A DNA stretch of 64,000 nt from Diadema setosum (Eukaryota; Echinodermata; Echinoidea; Diadematoida; Diadematidae): contig NW_027307652.1 of the NCBI RefSeq assembly GCF_964275005.1, positions 434,001-498,000 of the forward strand. Direction: 5' to 3'. Below, in pieces: positions 1 through 9,908 of the stretch; the first letter of the stretch is position 1; the number at the start of each line of letters is the position of its first letter. The notes below the pieces were generated by a model. That model had not been told where the DNA came from and searched no databases. It saw nothing but the letters and a program-made list of their open reading frames with translations. Both the position numbers and the translations under genes were made by a program.

Positions 1-139
1 CTGCAGTGTGATGTGGAACTTCGGTTAATGGCAGCGATAAAGGTATCCAGCCACTTCTGCTTCACGATCGGGATTGCTACACTTCTATCGCATACGTAGT
101 ACCTTTCATCCGCAACGGCGCTGGAGGCTGTAGTCCATC
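1..139 (-). CDS. Possible coding exon running off the left edge
   Basis: The minus strand is open from about position 160 to the window edge and reads with a protein-like composition, including the stretch AIPIVKQKWLDTFI. A possible splice acceptor (cctccag) lies near 130. I do not recognise the family. The evidence is only an open frame of about 50 codons and a plausible acceptor, so this could be chance. A competing plus-strand reading (CTGCAG acceptor at 1-6, donor AAG/GTATCC near 46) is equally weak. Confidence 0.2.
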
Positions 140-925
140 GTCCATGGTGATGTATGAATTTATGAAGACGAAAATAACTTATTTTGATCTTGGGGAAAAT
201 CTCTGTAAGTACAGTGTACATATGAGATAATCATTTTGACTAGAGAAAGGGCTTCTAAAATGGACAAAATGGACTAGAAATAGGTTTTTCCTTAACTTGG
301 AAGAGAATAAAGACCAAATAAGACTGTTTGGCACACTGGTTAAAAGAGTATTGCCTGTGATCAAGGGGTGTTTAGGATTTTTTATATATTCTTCCCTTCA
401 CTTTTTTTCTTGTACCTCGCCAATTTGCCAATAAAACTATTAACTTTGTTTACCCATAACATTGTAGAGAAACTTCTTTTATAGCATTGACTGCTAGGTA
501 CGATTATATTGTCTCACATTATTTTCTAAATGCTGTAACTGTTATGGTCAATGAAGACTCGATTTAGCTTTATACAAGGTGTATTTCTACTATCCAAAAC
601 TAGAATGTCATTACAGTTCTCTCAGTTTATTTAATTGAGTGTACATGTAAGCCCAGGTCCGGCGCAGTGTTTTCATAAGTGTTTTCACTTCCCTCAACTC
701 ATCTCTCCTCGTCCCCGTCCACTTCCGGGTTTCTTCAGCTGACAAGCAAAACCACCAACGTGATGACACCTTATGTATTCCTTTGTAATGGTGCACAAAA
801 AAGTGTGGGGGTCCCAGCCCCCACGGCCCCCACGGCTGCGCCGCCCCTGATGCCTACGTATGTATGTAGTATGCATGTTCTACTTTTCTTCATTTGAAAA
901 TCTGTGTATATCATTGTATATGCAG

Positions 926-1063
926 GGCTTCTTTAAATGGGAGGTCTGCTGGGTAATTCTTCAGCAGAACGGCACGGAATGTTCTTGTGAGGGACATAAT
1001 GTTCACCAGCATGTAAATTTAGAGTATGCAGCAATGTTAAAAGATCTTACCGAAAAATTTTGA
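926..1063 (+). CDS. Probable terminal coding exon, unknown protein
   Basis: A pyrimidine-poor but usable acceptor (tgtatatgcag, AG at 924-925) opens a 45-codon frame that begins GFFKWEVCWVILQQNG and ends at TGA 1061-1063 with DLTEKF. The peptide is Cys- and Trp-containing, with a CxCxxH-like segment (CSCEGHNVHQH), and does not look like repeat translation. A polyadenylation signal follows 81 bp after the stop, as expected for a last exon. No upstream exon could be joined with confidence. I do not recognise the family. It may be the 3' end of a host gene or of a decayed transposon gene. Confidence 0.45.
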   Translation, partial: GFFKWEVCWVILQQNGTECSCEGHNVHQHVNLEYAAMLKDLTEKF

Positions 1064-1143
1064 AGTCACAGTCAAATGAGAAGACTACTAAATCTTCAGA
1101 TGTCACATTACGTCGTATGTAGAAGGATATAGAGGAAAGTTAA

Positions 1144-1149
1144 AATAAA
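1144..1149 (+). promoter_or_regulatory. Polyadenylation signal AATAAA
   Basis: Canonical AATAAA 81 bp beyond the stop of the putative terminal exon. T-rich DNA follows within 40 bp, which would suit a cleavage site and downstream element. Confidence 0.4.
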
Positions 1150-2079
1150 TTTCAACTATGTTTCATTTCTTTTGCAAATTAAAACAGCACTTAACTTTTC
1201 TCTTTCAAAAGGCAGCATCTATACACCATTGCAAACTCGAGGGAATGAGTTTTTTTCTTAAACTGATATTTTTGTGAAATGTTCCTTTACTTATCAGTCA
1301 ATCCACATGACAAATGTGAACATGTGTTATGTTATCAAAATAAAAATAAATAAATATAATATTTCCATTTTGTCATGTGTGAGGGGACCGGTTTCTGCAT
1401 ACGTTGTTTTGTTACGTTATATGCAACCGCAAATTTGCATAAGTTTTTTAACGCATATCGCATCTTGGATGAATTTCATAATACTGTAGAGGGTATTCCA
1501 ATCCTCAATTAACCCCATCAGATCAGCATATATCTCTATTTTTTTTTTTCAGTGACTTAGAGTGTAAAGTGATCATTCGTAAAATGAAATGACGATAATC
1601 GCCTGAGAGTTACAAAATTTAATATGACCACTATATTGTGTAAAGTGCATGTCTTTCAGGATATACTCACAAGTTTAAGTTTAAAGGCTCCTGACAACAT
1701 GGGGATCTTTGTCTTTGCTATTATAGCATAAACACTTTGTCTATATAGTTCTGCCTGATGACACAATGTCATTACCAGGCGACAGAAGGTGTTTCCATCC
1801 ATTCACTCAAATCACAACTGGGAGCTTGCTACATGTATAGGTATTGTCAAGTGTCTGTATCCAGATTGTACGATGTATTTCTCAACCCAACCTGTATGCT
1901 GCCCTACTTTGGCAAAAGGAATGAAGTGACATCGAGTACAAAATGCTACAAATGAAGAAAATATGTTTTGGGGTAGGCCCTTCAGCATGGAAATTTGTGC
2001 TGCTACGAGAAAAAAAAAATGACGGTATTCGTGCACGTTATATGGTGATACATTTATAACATTTGGAAGAAATTTGATA
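1150..2079. other. Low-copy AT-rich DNA, no gene seen
   Basis: Only short chance frames on either strand. No splice-flanked coding segment, RNA gene or transposon end was recognised. Confidence 0.4.
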
Positions 2080-2640
2080 TTGTCATAGAAACTTGCTTTC
2101 TTTTGCTGAAGTATTACATATTTGTAGAAAACTTAAAAAAAAGACTGGCCAAATAAAGTATGTGACAATCATGAATGTGTGACCTATTCCTTTTGCCAAG
2201 TATATAGATTTGTAGCAAACATCAAAAAATTGGCAACACGAATCAAGTGACCACCATATCATAAGGATGTAACTTGTTTTCTTTGCCGAAGTACAAGTGT
2301 ATTCTACATTATATGCAAATACGATTTATTAACCTTAGCAAAAGGAAGCGGTTGACAGTCAAATAATGAGGTTGTAACTTCTCCTTTGCCAAAGTATTTC
2401 AGATCTTTAGCAATCATGAAAAATCTGGAAAAAGGAAGCAAGTGACAATCATATCAACACGATGTTACTTACTCTCTTTTGCAAAGAATTTGAGATTGTG
2501 TGTAAATCTAGATGATTTGGCAAAGGGAAGCAAGTAAAAACATATCAGGAGGTTGTACTTGCTTCCTTTTGCAATTTTTCATGCAATTTTGTGCACTTGC
2601 TTCCTCTTGTCATCCGAATATCTCAGAAATGGGGCAGAAT
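2080..2640. repeat. Decayed ~110-bp minisatellite
   Basis: About five imperfect units share the phrases gcaaaaggaagcaagtgaca, aatcatatca and ttgctttcttttgc. The phrase and its near-complement alternate, so each unit has a small dyad. Divergence between units is high, which suggests an old array. Confidence 0.5.
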
Positions 2641-2845
2641 TGTAACTTTTGATTTTTCATTTAAACAGAGCAAATCAAATATGCCAAATCAATGAACAGT
2701 CAATATTCATAAAATGTCTGTTGGTTTTTTTGCCCAAGTAGGGCAGTATGGTTTACATGGTATTATTCGACCAATAAATTCGACTAAAAAAAAAAAAAAA
2801 AAACTCTTCTGGACTTATGCGTGTGACCTCTGATCTTTCTGTTCA

Positions 2846-2885
2846 TGAATATGACTATGATATTATATAGGCCTACATGATGTAG

Positions 2886-2933
<48 letters not shown>

Positions 2934-2976
2934 AATATGACTATGATATTATATAGGCCTACATCCCAATATATAT

Positions 2977-3032
<56 letters not shown>

Positions 3033-3272
3033 GTACTTATGTGTGCATATTATGGATGTGAATACGTTCATACTCTCAGCAACAGAATTCTGAAGAACAA
3101 CAATCATCTCAAAAGCTCAAAGAATATGAAAATTTACACCGGCAGTCACGTGTTTTGCTCAATTTAAAAAAAAGATTAATAATATAACAACAATTGTCAA
3201 GCACCGCCCGTCATGGTTGGTTTATTCCACTGCTGTCACTATAGAATCTATATCTATATCTATATTTATCTC

Positions 3273-3333
<61 letters not shown>

Positions 3334-3420
3334 CAACATAAAAATATACATATAATATATAAATATTTATAGGATATATTTATATATACATGTATATATA
3401 TATATATATATATTCATGTA
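2846..3420. repeat. AT and CT microsatellite cluster with a duplicated flank
   Basis: (AT)n tracts lie at about 2,888-2,931 and 2,981-3,029. A (CT)n tract at about 3,268-3,308 is followed by (TA)n tracts. The 30-bp phrase starting gaatatgactatgatatta occurs before the first AT tract (2,846) and again after it (2,934), so the tract sits between direct repeats. An (AC)n tract follows near 3,521. Confidence 0.85.
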
Positions 3421-3759
3421 TGTATATGATACATAATTATACGTATCATTATTATGCATAAAGACCTGCATAAACGACCCAAGGTGAATGAATTGATTAG
3501 CGAGCGATCAACGTCCAGAAACACACACACACACACAAAATCCAATTCAAATATCAAGTATCGGAACGATGTAAAGAATACCAAATGATTTAATCAAGGG
3601 AAAAAGAGAAAACAAAATTAGACCAACGATGTATTTGAAATGTCAGCAAATAACACAAAAACAAAAACAAGTAATCACACAATAAACAGAAAAAGAAGAC
3701 ATAATGAAATTTACAAGTACGTGTAGTACTTATGCTCGGAGCCCGTCATAATTATGTGT
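3421..3759. other. AT-rich spacer before the satellite, nothing recognised
   Basis: Short AC microsatellite and A-rich DNA. No coding signal or transposon terminus was seen. Confidence 0.4.
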
Positions 3760-6700
3760 TTATAATAAAGCTTACGGAGTTATCAGGTGAGAGGGGTCTT
3801 AGTCAAATAAACCGGTGTCCTTCAAAGTAGACTAAATTAATGCTTGATAATGTTAACCTTTAGAACTTGTAGTCTGATATCTATTTCAAAACTTTTAACA
3901 AGTTTGATTAAAATAGAAGTTGTTTCAGGCTCCCAGTAATCATAATTTCAATACCAAAGTCACAAGTCGTAATTTTCTTGTATAAAGCCTAAGGGGTTAT
4001 CAGGTGAGAGCGATCAGAGGCAAATACACCGAAGTAGACTACATGTTTGATAATGTATACTCACAGAACTTGTAGTGTGATATCTATTCCATACCGTCCA
4101 ACAAGTTCCATTAGATTAAAAGTTGTTCCAGGCCCCCAGTAATCATAATTTCAATACCAAAGTCATAAGTCGCCATTTTCCTGTATAAAGCCTATGGGGT
4201 TATAATGTGAGAGAGGGAGGGGCAAATAAAGCGGTCCGCCTTGAAGTAGACTACATGTTCGCCAAGGTTTACCTATAGAAGTTGTAGACTGATATTTACT
4301 TCATAACTTTCAGTCAGTTTCATTACAATGAAAGTTGTTTCAGGTCATCAAAAATCATAATTTCAAAAGCAAAGACACAAGACGTCATTTTCATGTACAA
4401 AGTATATTAGGTTGCGAGGAGGGAGGGGTCGAGGGCAAATAAAGCCGTCTGCTTTAAAGTAGACGAAATGTTCAATAATGTTTACCCACAGAACTTGTAG
4501 TGTGATGTCTATTTCATACCTTTTCAACTAGTTTCATTTAAATGAAAGTTGTTTCAGGGACCCAGTAATCATAATTTCAATACCAAAGTCACAAGTCGCC
4601 GCCATTTTCCTGTGGCAAGCCTACGGAGTTATCAGATGAGAGGAGTCGGGGGCAAATAAACTGATCTTCTTCGAAGTAGACTAATTTTTCGATAGTGTTT
4701 ACCCATAGAACTTGTAGTGTGATATCTATTTCATACCTTCAATCAGTTTCATTAAAATGAAATTTGTTTCAGGCATCCAGTAATTATAATTTCAATACCA
4801 AAGTCAGAAGTCGTTATTTTCCTGTATAAAGTCTAATAGGTTACAAGGAGGGAGGGGTCGAGTGCAAGTAAAGCCGTCTGCTTCAAAGTAGACGAAATGT
4901 TCCCTAATTTTTACCCATAGAACTTGTAGTTTGATGTCTATTTCATACCTTTCAACCAGTTTCATTAAAATGAAAGTTGTTTCAGGGCCCCAGTAATCAT
5001 AAATTCAGTACCAAAGTCACAAGTCGCCGCCATTTTCCTGTATAAAGCCTATGGAGTTATCAGAAGAGAGGGGTCGGGGCAAATAAACCGATCTTCTTCA
5101 AAGTAGACTAAATTTTCGATAATGTTTACCCATAGAACTTGTAGTGTGATGTTTATTTCATACCTTTCAACCAGTTTCATAAAAATGACAGTTGTTTCAG
5201 GGCCCCAGTAATCATAATTTCAATACCACACAAGTCGCCATTTTCCTGTATAAAGCCTATGGAGTTATCAGATGAGAGGGGTCGGGGCAAATAAACTGAT
5301 CTTCTTCAAAGTAGACTAAATAATCAATTTTCGATAATGTTTACCCATAGAACTTGTAGTGTGATGTTTATTTCATACCTTTCAACCAGTTTCATAAAAA
5401 ATGACAGTTGTTCCAGGGCCCCAGTAATCATAATTTCAATACACTGTACCACACAAGTCGCCATTTTCCTCTATAAAGCCTATGGGAATATCAGGTGAGA
5501 GGGGTCGGGGGCAAATAAACCGGTCTGCTTCGAAGTAGACTAATTCTCGGTAATGTTAACACATAGAACTTATAGCCTGATATCTATTTCATAACTTTCA
5601 AAAAGTTCCATTTAAATCAAAGTTGTTTCAGGCCCCCAGTAATCACAATTTCAATACCAAAGTTACAAGTCGCAATTTTCCGTGTATAAAGCCTAAGGGA
5701 ATATCAAGTGAGAGGGGTCGGGGGCAAATAAACCGGTCAGCTTCGAAGTAGACTAAATGCTCGATAATGTCAACACATAGAACTTATAGCCTGATATCTA
5801 TTTCATACCTTTCAACCAGTTTCATTAAAATGAAAGTTGTTTCAGGCCTCCAGTCCTCATAATTTCAATACCAAAGTTACAAGTCGCGATTTTCCTGTAT
5901 AAAGCATATATAGAAGTTGTAGTCTAATATCTTCTTCACACATTCTTATCGATTTCATAAGATGAAAAGTTGTTTCAGGTCTTTAGAATTCATAATTTTT
6001 AGAGAAATGTCATAAGCCGCCATTTTGGTGTACAAAGAATATGGGGTTTTAACGGGGGAGGGGTCAGAGGCAAAAAAAGCGTTCCGCTTTGAAGATAACT
6101 AAATTGATGTCAAGGTAAACCAATAGAAGTTGTAGTATGATATCACACATTATAATCGATTTCATAAGATGAAAAGTTGTTTCAGGTCCTTAGAATTCAT
6201 AATTTCACGAGCAATGTCATTAGCCTTTTTTGGTGTACAAAGAATAAAGGGTTATAGCCGGGGAGGAGTCAGAGGCAAAAAAAAAGCGTTCCGCTTTAAA
6301 GATAACTGAATTGATGTCAAGGTAAACCTATAGAAATTGTGCTATGATATCTCTTTCACACATTCTAATCGATTTCATAGGATGAAAAGTTGTTTCAGGT
6401 CCTTAGAATTCATAATTTCAAGAGCAATGTCATAAGCCGCCATTTTGGTGTACAAAGCCTAAGGGGTTGTAACGGGGGACGAGTCAGAGGCAAAAAAAGA
6501 GTTCTGCTTTGAAGATAACTAAATTGATGTCAAGGTAAACCTATAGAAGTTGTAGTCTCATATCTCATTCACACATTCTAAACGATTTCAAAAGATGAAA
6601 AGTTGTTTCAGGTCCTTAGAATTCATAATTACAAGAGCAATGTCATAAGCACACATTCTAATCGATTTCAGAAGATGAAAAGTTGTTTCAGGTCCTTATA

Positions 6701-8786
6701 ATTCATAATTTCAAGAGCAATGTCATAAGCCTTCATTTTGGTGTACAAAGCCTAAGGGGTTATAGACGGGGAGGGGTCAGAGGCAAAAAAAAGCGTTCCA
6801 ATTTGAAGATAACTGAATTGATGTCAAGGTAAACCTATAAAAGTTGTAGTCTGATATCTCCTTAACACATTCTAATCGATTTCATACGATGAAAAGTTGT
6901 TTCAGGTCCTTAGAATTCATAATTTCAAGAGCAATGTCATAGGCGGCCATTTTGGTGTACAAAGCCTATGGGGTTTTAACGGGGAAGGGGTCAGAGGCAA
7001 AAAAAAGCGTTCCGCTTTGAAGATAACAAAATTGATGTCAAAGTAAACCTATAGAAGTTGTAGTCTCATATCTCCTTCAAACATTCTAAACGATTTCAAA
7101 AGATGAAAAGTTGTTTCAGGTCCTTATAATTCATAATTACAAGAGCAATGTCATAAGCCTTCATTTTGGTGTACAAAGCCTACGGGATTATAGCCGGGGA
7201 GGGGTCAGAGGCAAAAAAAAAAGCGTTCCGCTTTAAAGATAACTAAATTGATGTCAAGGTAAACCTATAGAAGTTGTAGTCTCATATCTCCTTCACACAT
7301 TCTAAACGATTTCAAAAGATGGAAAGTTGTTTCAGGTCCTTAGAATTCATAATTTCAAGAGCAATGTCATAAGCCGCCATTTTGGTGTACAAAGCCTATG
7401 GGGTTATAGCTGGAGAGGGGTCAGGGGCAAAAAAAGCGTTCCAATTTGAAGATAACTGAATTGATGTCAAGGTAAACCTATAGAAGTTGTAGTCTGATAT
7501 CTCCTTCACACATTCTAATTGATTTCATAAGATGAAAAATTGTTTCAGGTCCTTAGAATTCATAATTTCAAGAGCAATGTCATAAGCGGCCATTTTGGTG
7601 TACAAAGCCTATGAGGTTTTAACGGGGAAGGGGTCAGAGGCAAAAAAAAAAGCGTTCCAATTTGAAGATAACTAAATTGATGTCAAGGTAAACTTATAGA
7701 AGTTGTAGTCTCATATCTCCTTCAAACATTCTAATCGATTTCATAAGATGAAAATTTGTTTCAGGTCCTTTGAATTCATAATCTCAAGAGCAATGTCATA
7801 AGCCGCCATTTTGGTGTACAAAGCCTATGGGGTTATAACGGGGGAGGGGTCAGAGGCAAAAAAGCGTTCCGCATTAAAGACTACTAAATTGATGTCTAGG
7901 TAAACCTATAGAAGCTGTAGTCTGATATCTCATTCACACATTCTAATCGATTTCATAAGATGAAAAGCTGTTTCAGGTCCTTAGAATTCATAATTTCAAG
8001 AGCAATGTCATAAGCCGTCATTTTGGTGTACAAAGCCTATGGGGTTATAGCCGGGGAGGGGTCAGAGGCAAAAGAAGCGTTCCGCTTTAAAGATAACTGA
8101 ATTGATGTCAAGGTAAAACTATAGAAGTTGTAGTCTGATATCTCCTTCACACATTCTAATCGATTTGATAAGATGAAAAGTTGTTTCAGGTCCTTATAAT
8201 TCATAATTTCAAGAGCAATGTCATAAGCGGCCATTTTGGTGTACAAAGCCTATGGGGTTGTAACGGGGGAGGGGTCAGAGGCAAAAGAAGCGTTCCGCTT
8301 TAAAGATAACTAAATTGATGTCAAGTTAACCGTACAGAAGTTGTAGTCTCATATCTCCTTCACACATTCTAAACGATTTCAAAAGATGAAAAGTTGTTTC
8401 AGGTCCTTATAATTCATAATTTCAAGAGCAATGTCATAAGCCGCCATTTTGGTGTACAATTCCTATGGGGTTATAGCCGGGGAGGGGTCACAGGCAAAAA
8501 AAGCGTTCCGCTTTAAAGATAACTGAATTGATGTCAAGGTAAACCTATAGAAGTTGTAGTACGATATCTCCTTCACACATTCTAACCGATTTCATAAGAT
8601 GAAAAGTTGTTCCAGGTCCTTATAATTCATAATTTCAAGAGCAATGTCATAAGCCTTCATTTTGGTGTACAAAGCCTATGGGGTTAAAGCTGTGGAGGGG
8701 TCAGAGGCAAAAAAAGCGTTCCGGTTTAAAGATAACAATATTGATGTCAAAGTAAACCTATAGAAGTTGTAGTCTCATATCTCCTT
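3760..8786. repeat. ~212-bp satellite array, two subfamilies, about 24 units
   Basis: The phrase tcataatttca recurs at near-constant spacing. Subfamily 1 has it at about 3936, 4138, 4350, 4566, 4778, 4992, 5206, 5424, 5637 and 5850. Subfamily 2 (about 5,900-8,786) shows the CATTTTGG block at about 6017, 6225, 6437, 6728, 6947, 7157, 7373, 7592, 7803, 8014, 8229, 8439 and 8655. Subfamily 1 carries GTAGACTAAAT and CTTGTAGTGTGATATC; subfamily 2 carries GAAGATAACTAAATTGATG and TTCACACATTCTAATCG. Near 6,645 one unit is cut to about 80 bp by an internal deletion. Many units contain GCCGCCATTTT or a one- or two-base variant. Short frames across the array are not genes. Confidence 0.92.
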
Positions 8787-9908
8787 GTGATTTTACTCGT
8801 CAGGATAGACGGTGACCCCCCATTTTCTTTACATATTTTGAAAGCTGATGAGTTGTACATATCATTTCATGGGTTGGCGATACTGAAAAAATGATTAAAA
8901 GATATCAGATTTCTTAAAAAAGTAAAAAAAGTAAATTTTCAAAATGACGTCATCAAAATTCAAGTTCACTCGAGCGTATCTCACTTATCCTTTGCCGATT
9001 TTCACCTAACTTTCAGTATGTTGTAGCTTATTTAATGTTCTTTCATATTTATTATTACAAACTCTTGATTGGATGACGTCATCACCTCGTAAAAATGGAT
9101 TGAAAGTATCCTTGTAAAATTTGACCAGTTTACGTGTTATCTCTATGGGAGAGCAGTTTTTCTGGAAGTGAAAATTGACATGACTATCTTTTTCGAGCAC
9201 TAGCTCACTTATGCTTCGGTGAATTTTTCCCAGATTTTAATATGTGGTAGCTGAGACTTTGGGCTATCGTAAGTGTGCCCTTCGTTTTTTCATACGATGT
9301 CGGGATCACGTCAAAAAACTTACTTGAAATTAAAGTTTATCTTCGATGTATTGAAATATTTCTTTCTTTTTGCAACGTTATGTGCAATAACTCAAGAAAA
9401 ACATACCCTATCACCACCATATTTTGCACATATTTAGTTCATGTCACGAACATTATTTCATAAAATAACAACGACTTGATCAGACGCCATCTTGGGTATG
9501 TAAATTAGGGTCAAAGGTCATAGATGTTTAATCCTGTATCTTGGTGAATACATGTCCTATCTTTCCCATATTTTGCACACGTAAAGACCATGTTACAGGG
9601 ATCATTTCATAAAATAACCACTTTTTGCTCAGATGCCATCTTGTCTGTGCAAAGTGGGGTCAAAAGTCATATGTACTTCTTTTTCTATTTTCGCTATGAC
9701 GTGTTATCTCTATGGGAGGGATTTTTATTAGATGTGAAAATTGACATGACTCTCTTTATCGAGTACTATCTTACTTATGCTTCGGTGAATTTCTCTCAGA
9801 TTTTAGTATGTTGTAGCTGAGACTTTGCACTATCACGATTCGAATCATTGATTAAAAAAGAAATCGGATCACCTTAATTTGTCAGTGATGACAAATTACA
9901 ATCTCTAG
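8787..9908 (+). mobile_element. Rolling-circle-like element U0, 5' part missing
   Basis: The sequence switches from satellite to the body of the dispersed element at about 8,787 (tgattttactcgtcagg) and runs to a 3' end at CTAG 9905-9908. The 3' end is a variant: CGGATCACCTTA, then the 9-bp stem AATTTGTCA with loop GTGA, then ACAATCTCTAG. The whole 5' half found in other copies is absent, replaced by the satellite. Translated fragments match other copies only as repeats. Confidence 0.75.

Noticed and set aside
800..850. Possible hAT-like end (CAGGGGCGG on the minus strand)
   Set aside because: Only one short end is visible, no inverted partner or 8-bp duplication found nearby.
2937..3167. Frame rich in YIYIYI
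   Set aside because: Translation of an AT microsatellite.
3760..8786. CRISPR-like repeat-spacer array
   Set aside because: Units are contiguous ~212-bp satellites without unique spacers, in a eukaryotic genome.
9275..9463. Recurrent ~62-codon frames (MPFVFSYDVGITSKN-like) in many element copies
   Set aside because: They recur only because the element module recurs. Differences between copies are not synonymous-biased by eye, and several copies are broken. Treated as repeat translation.
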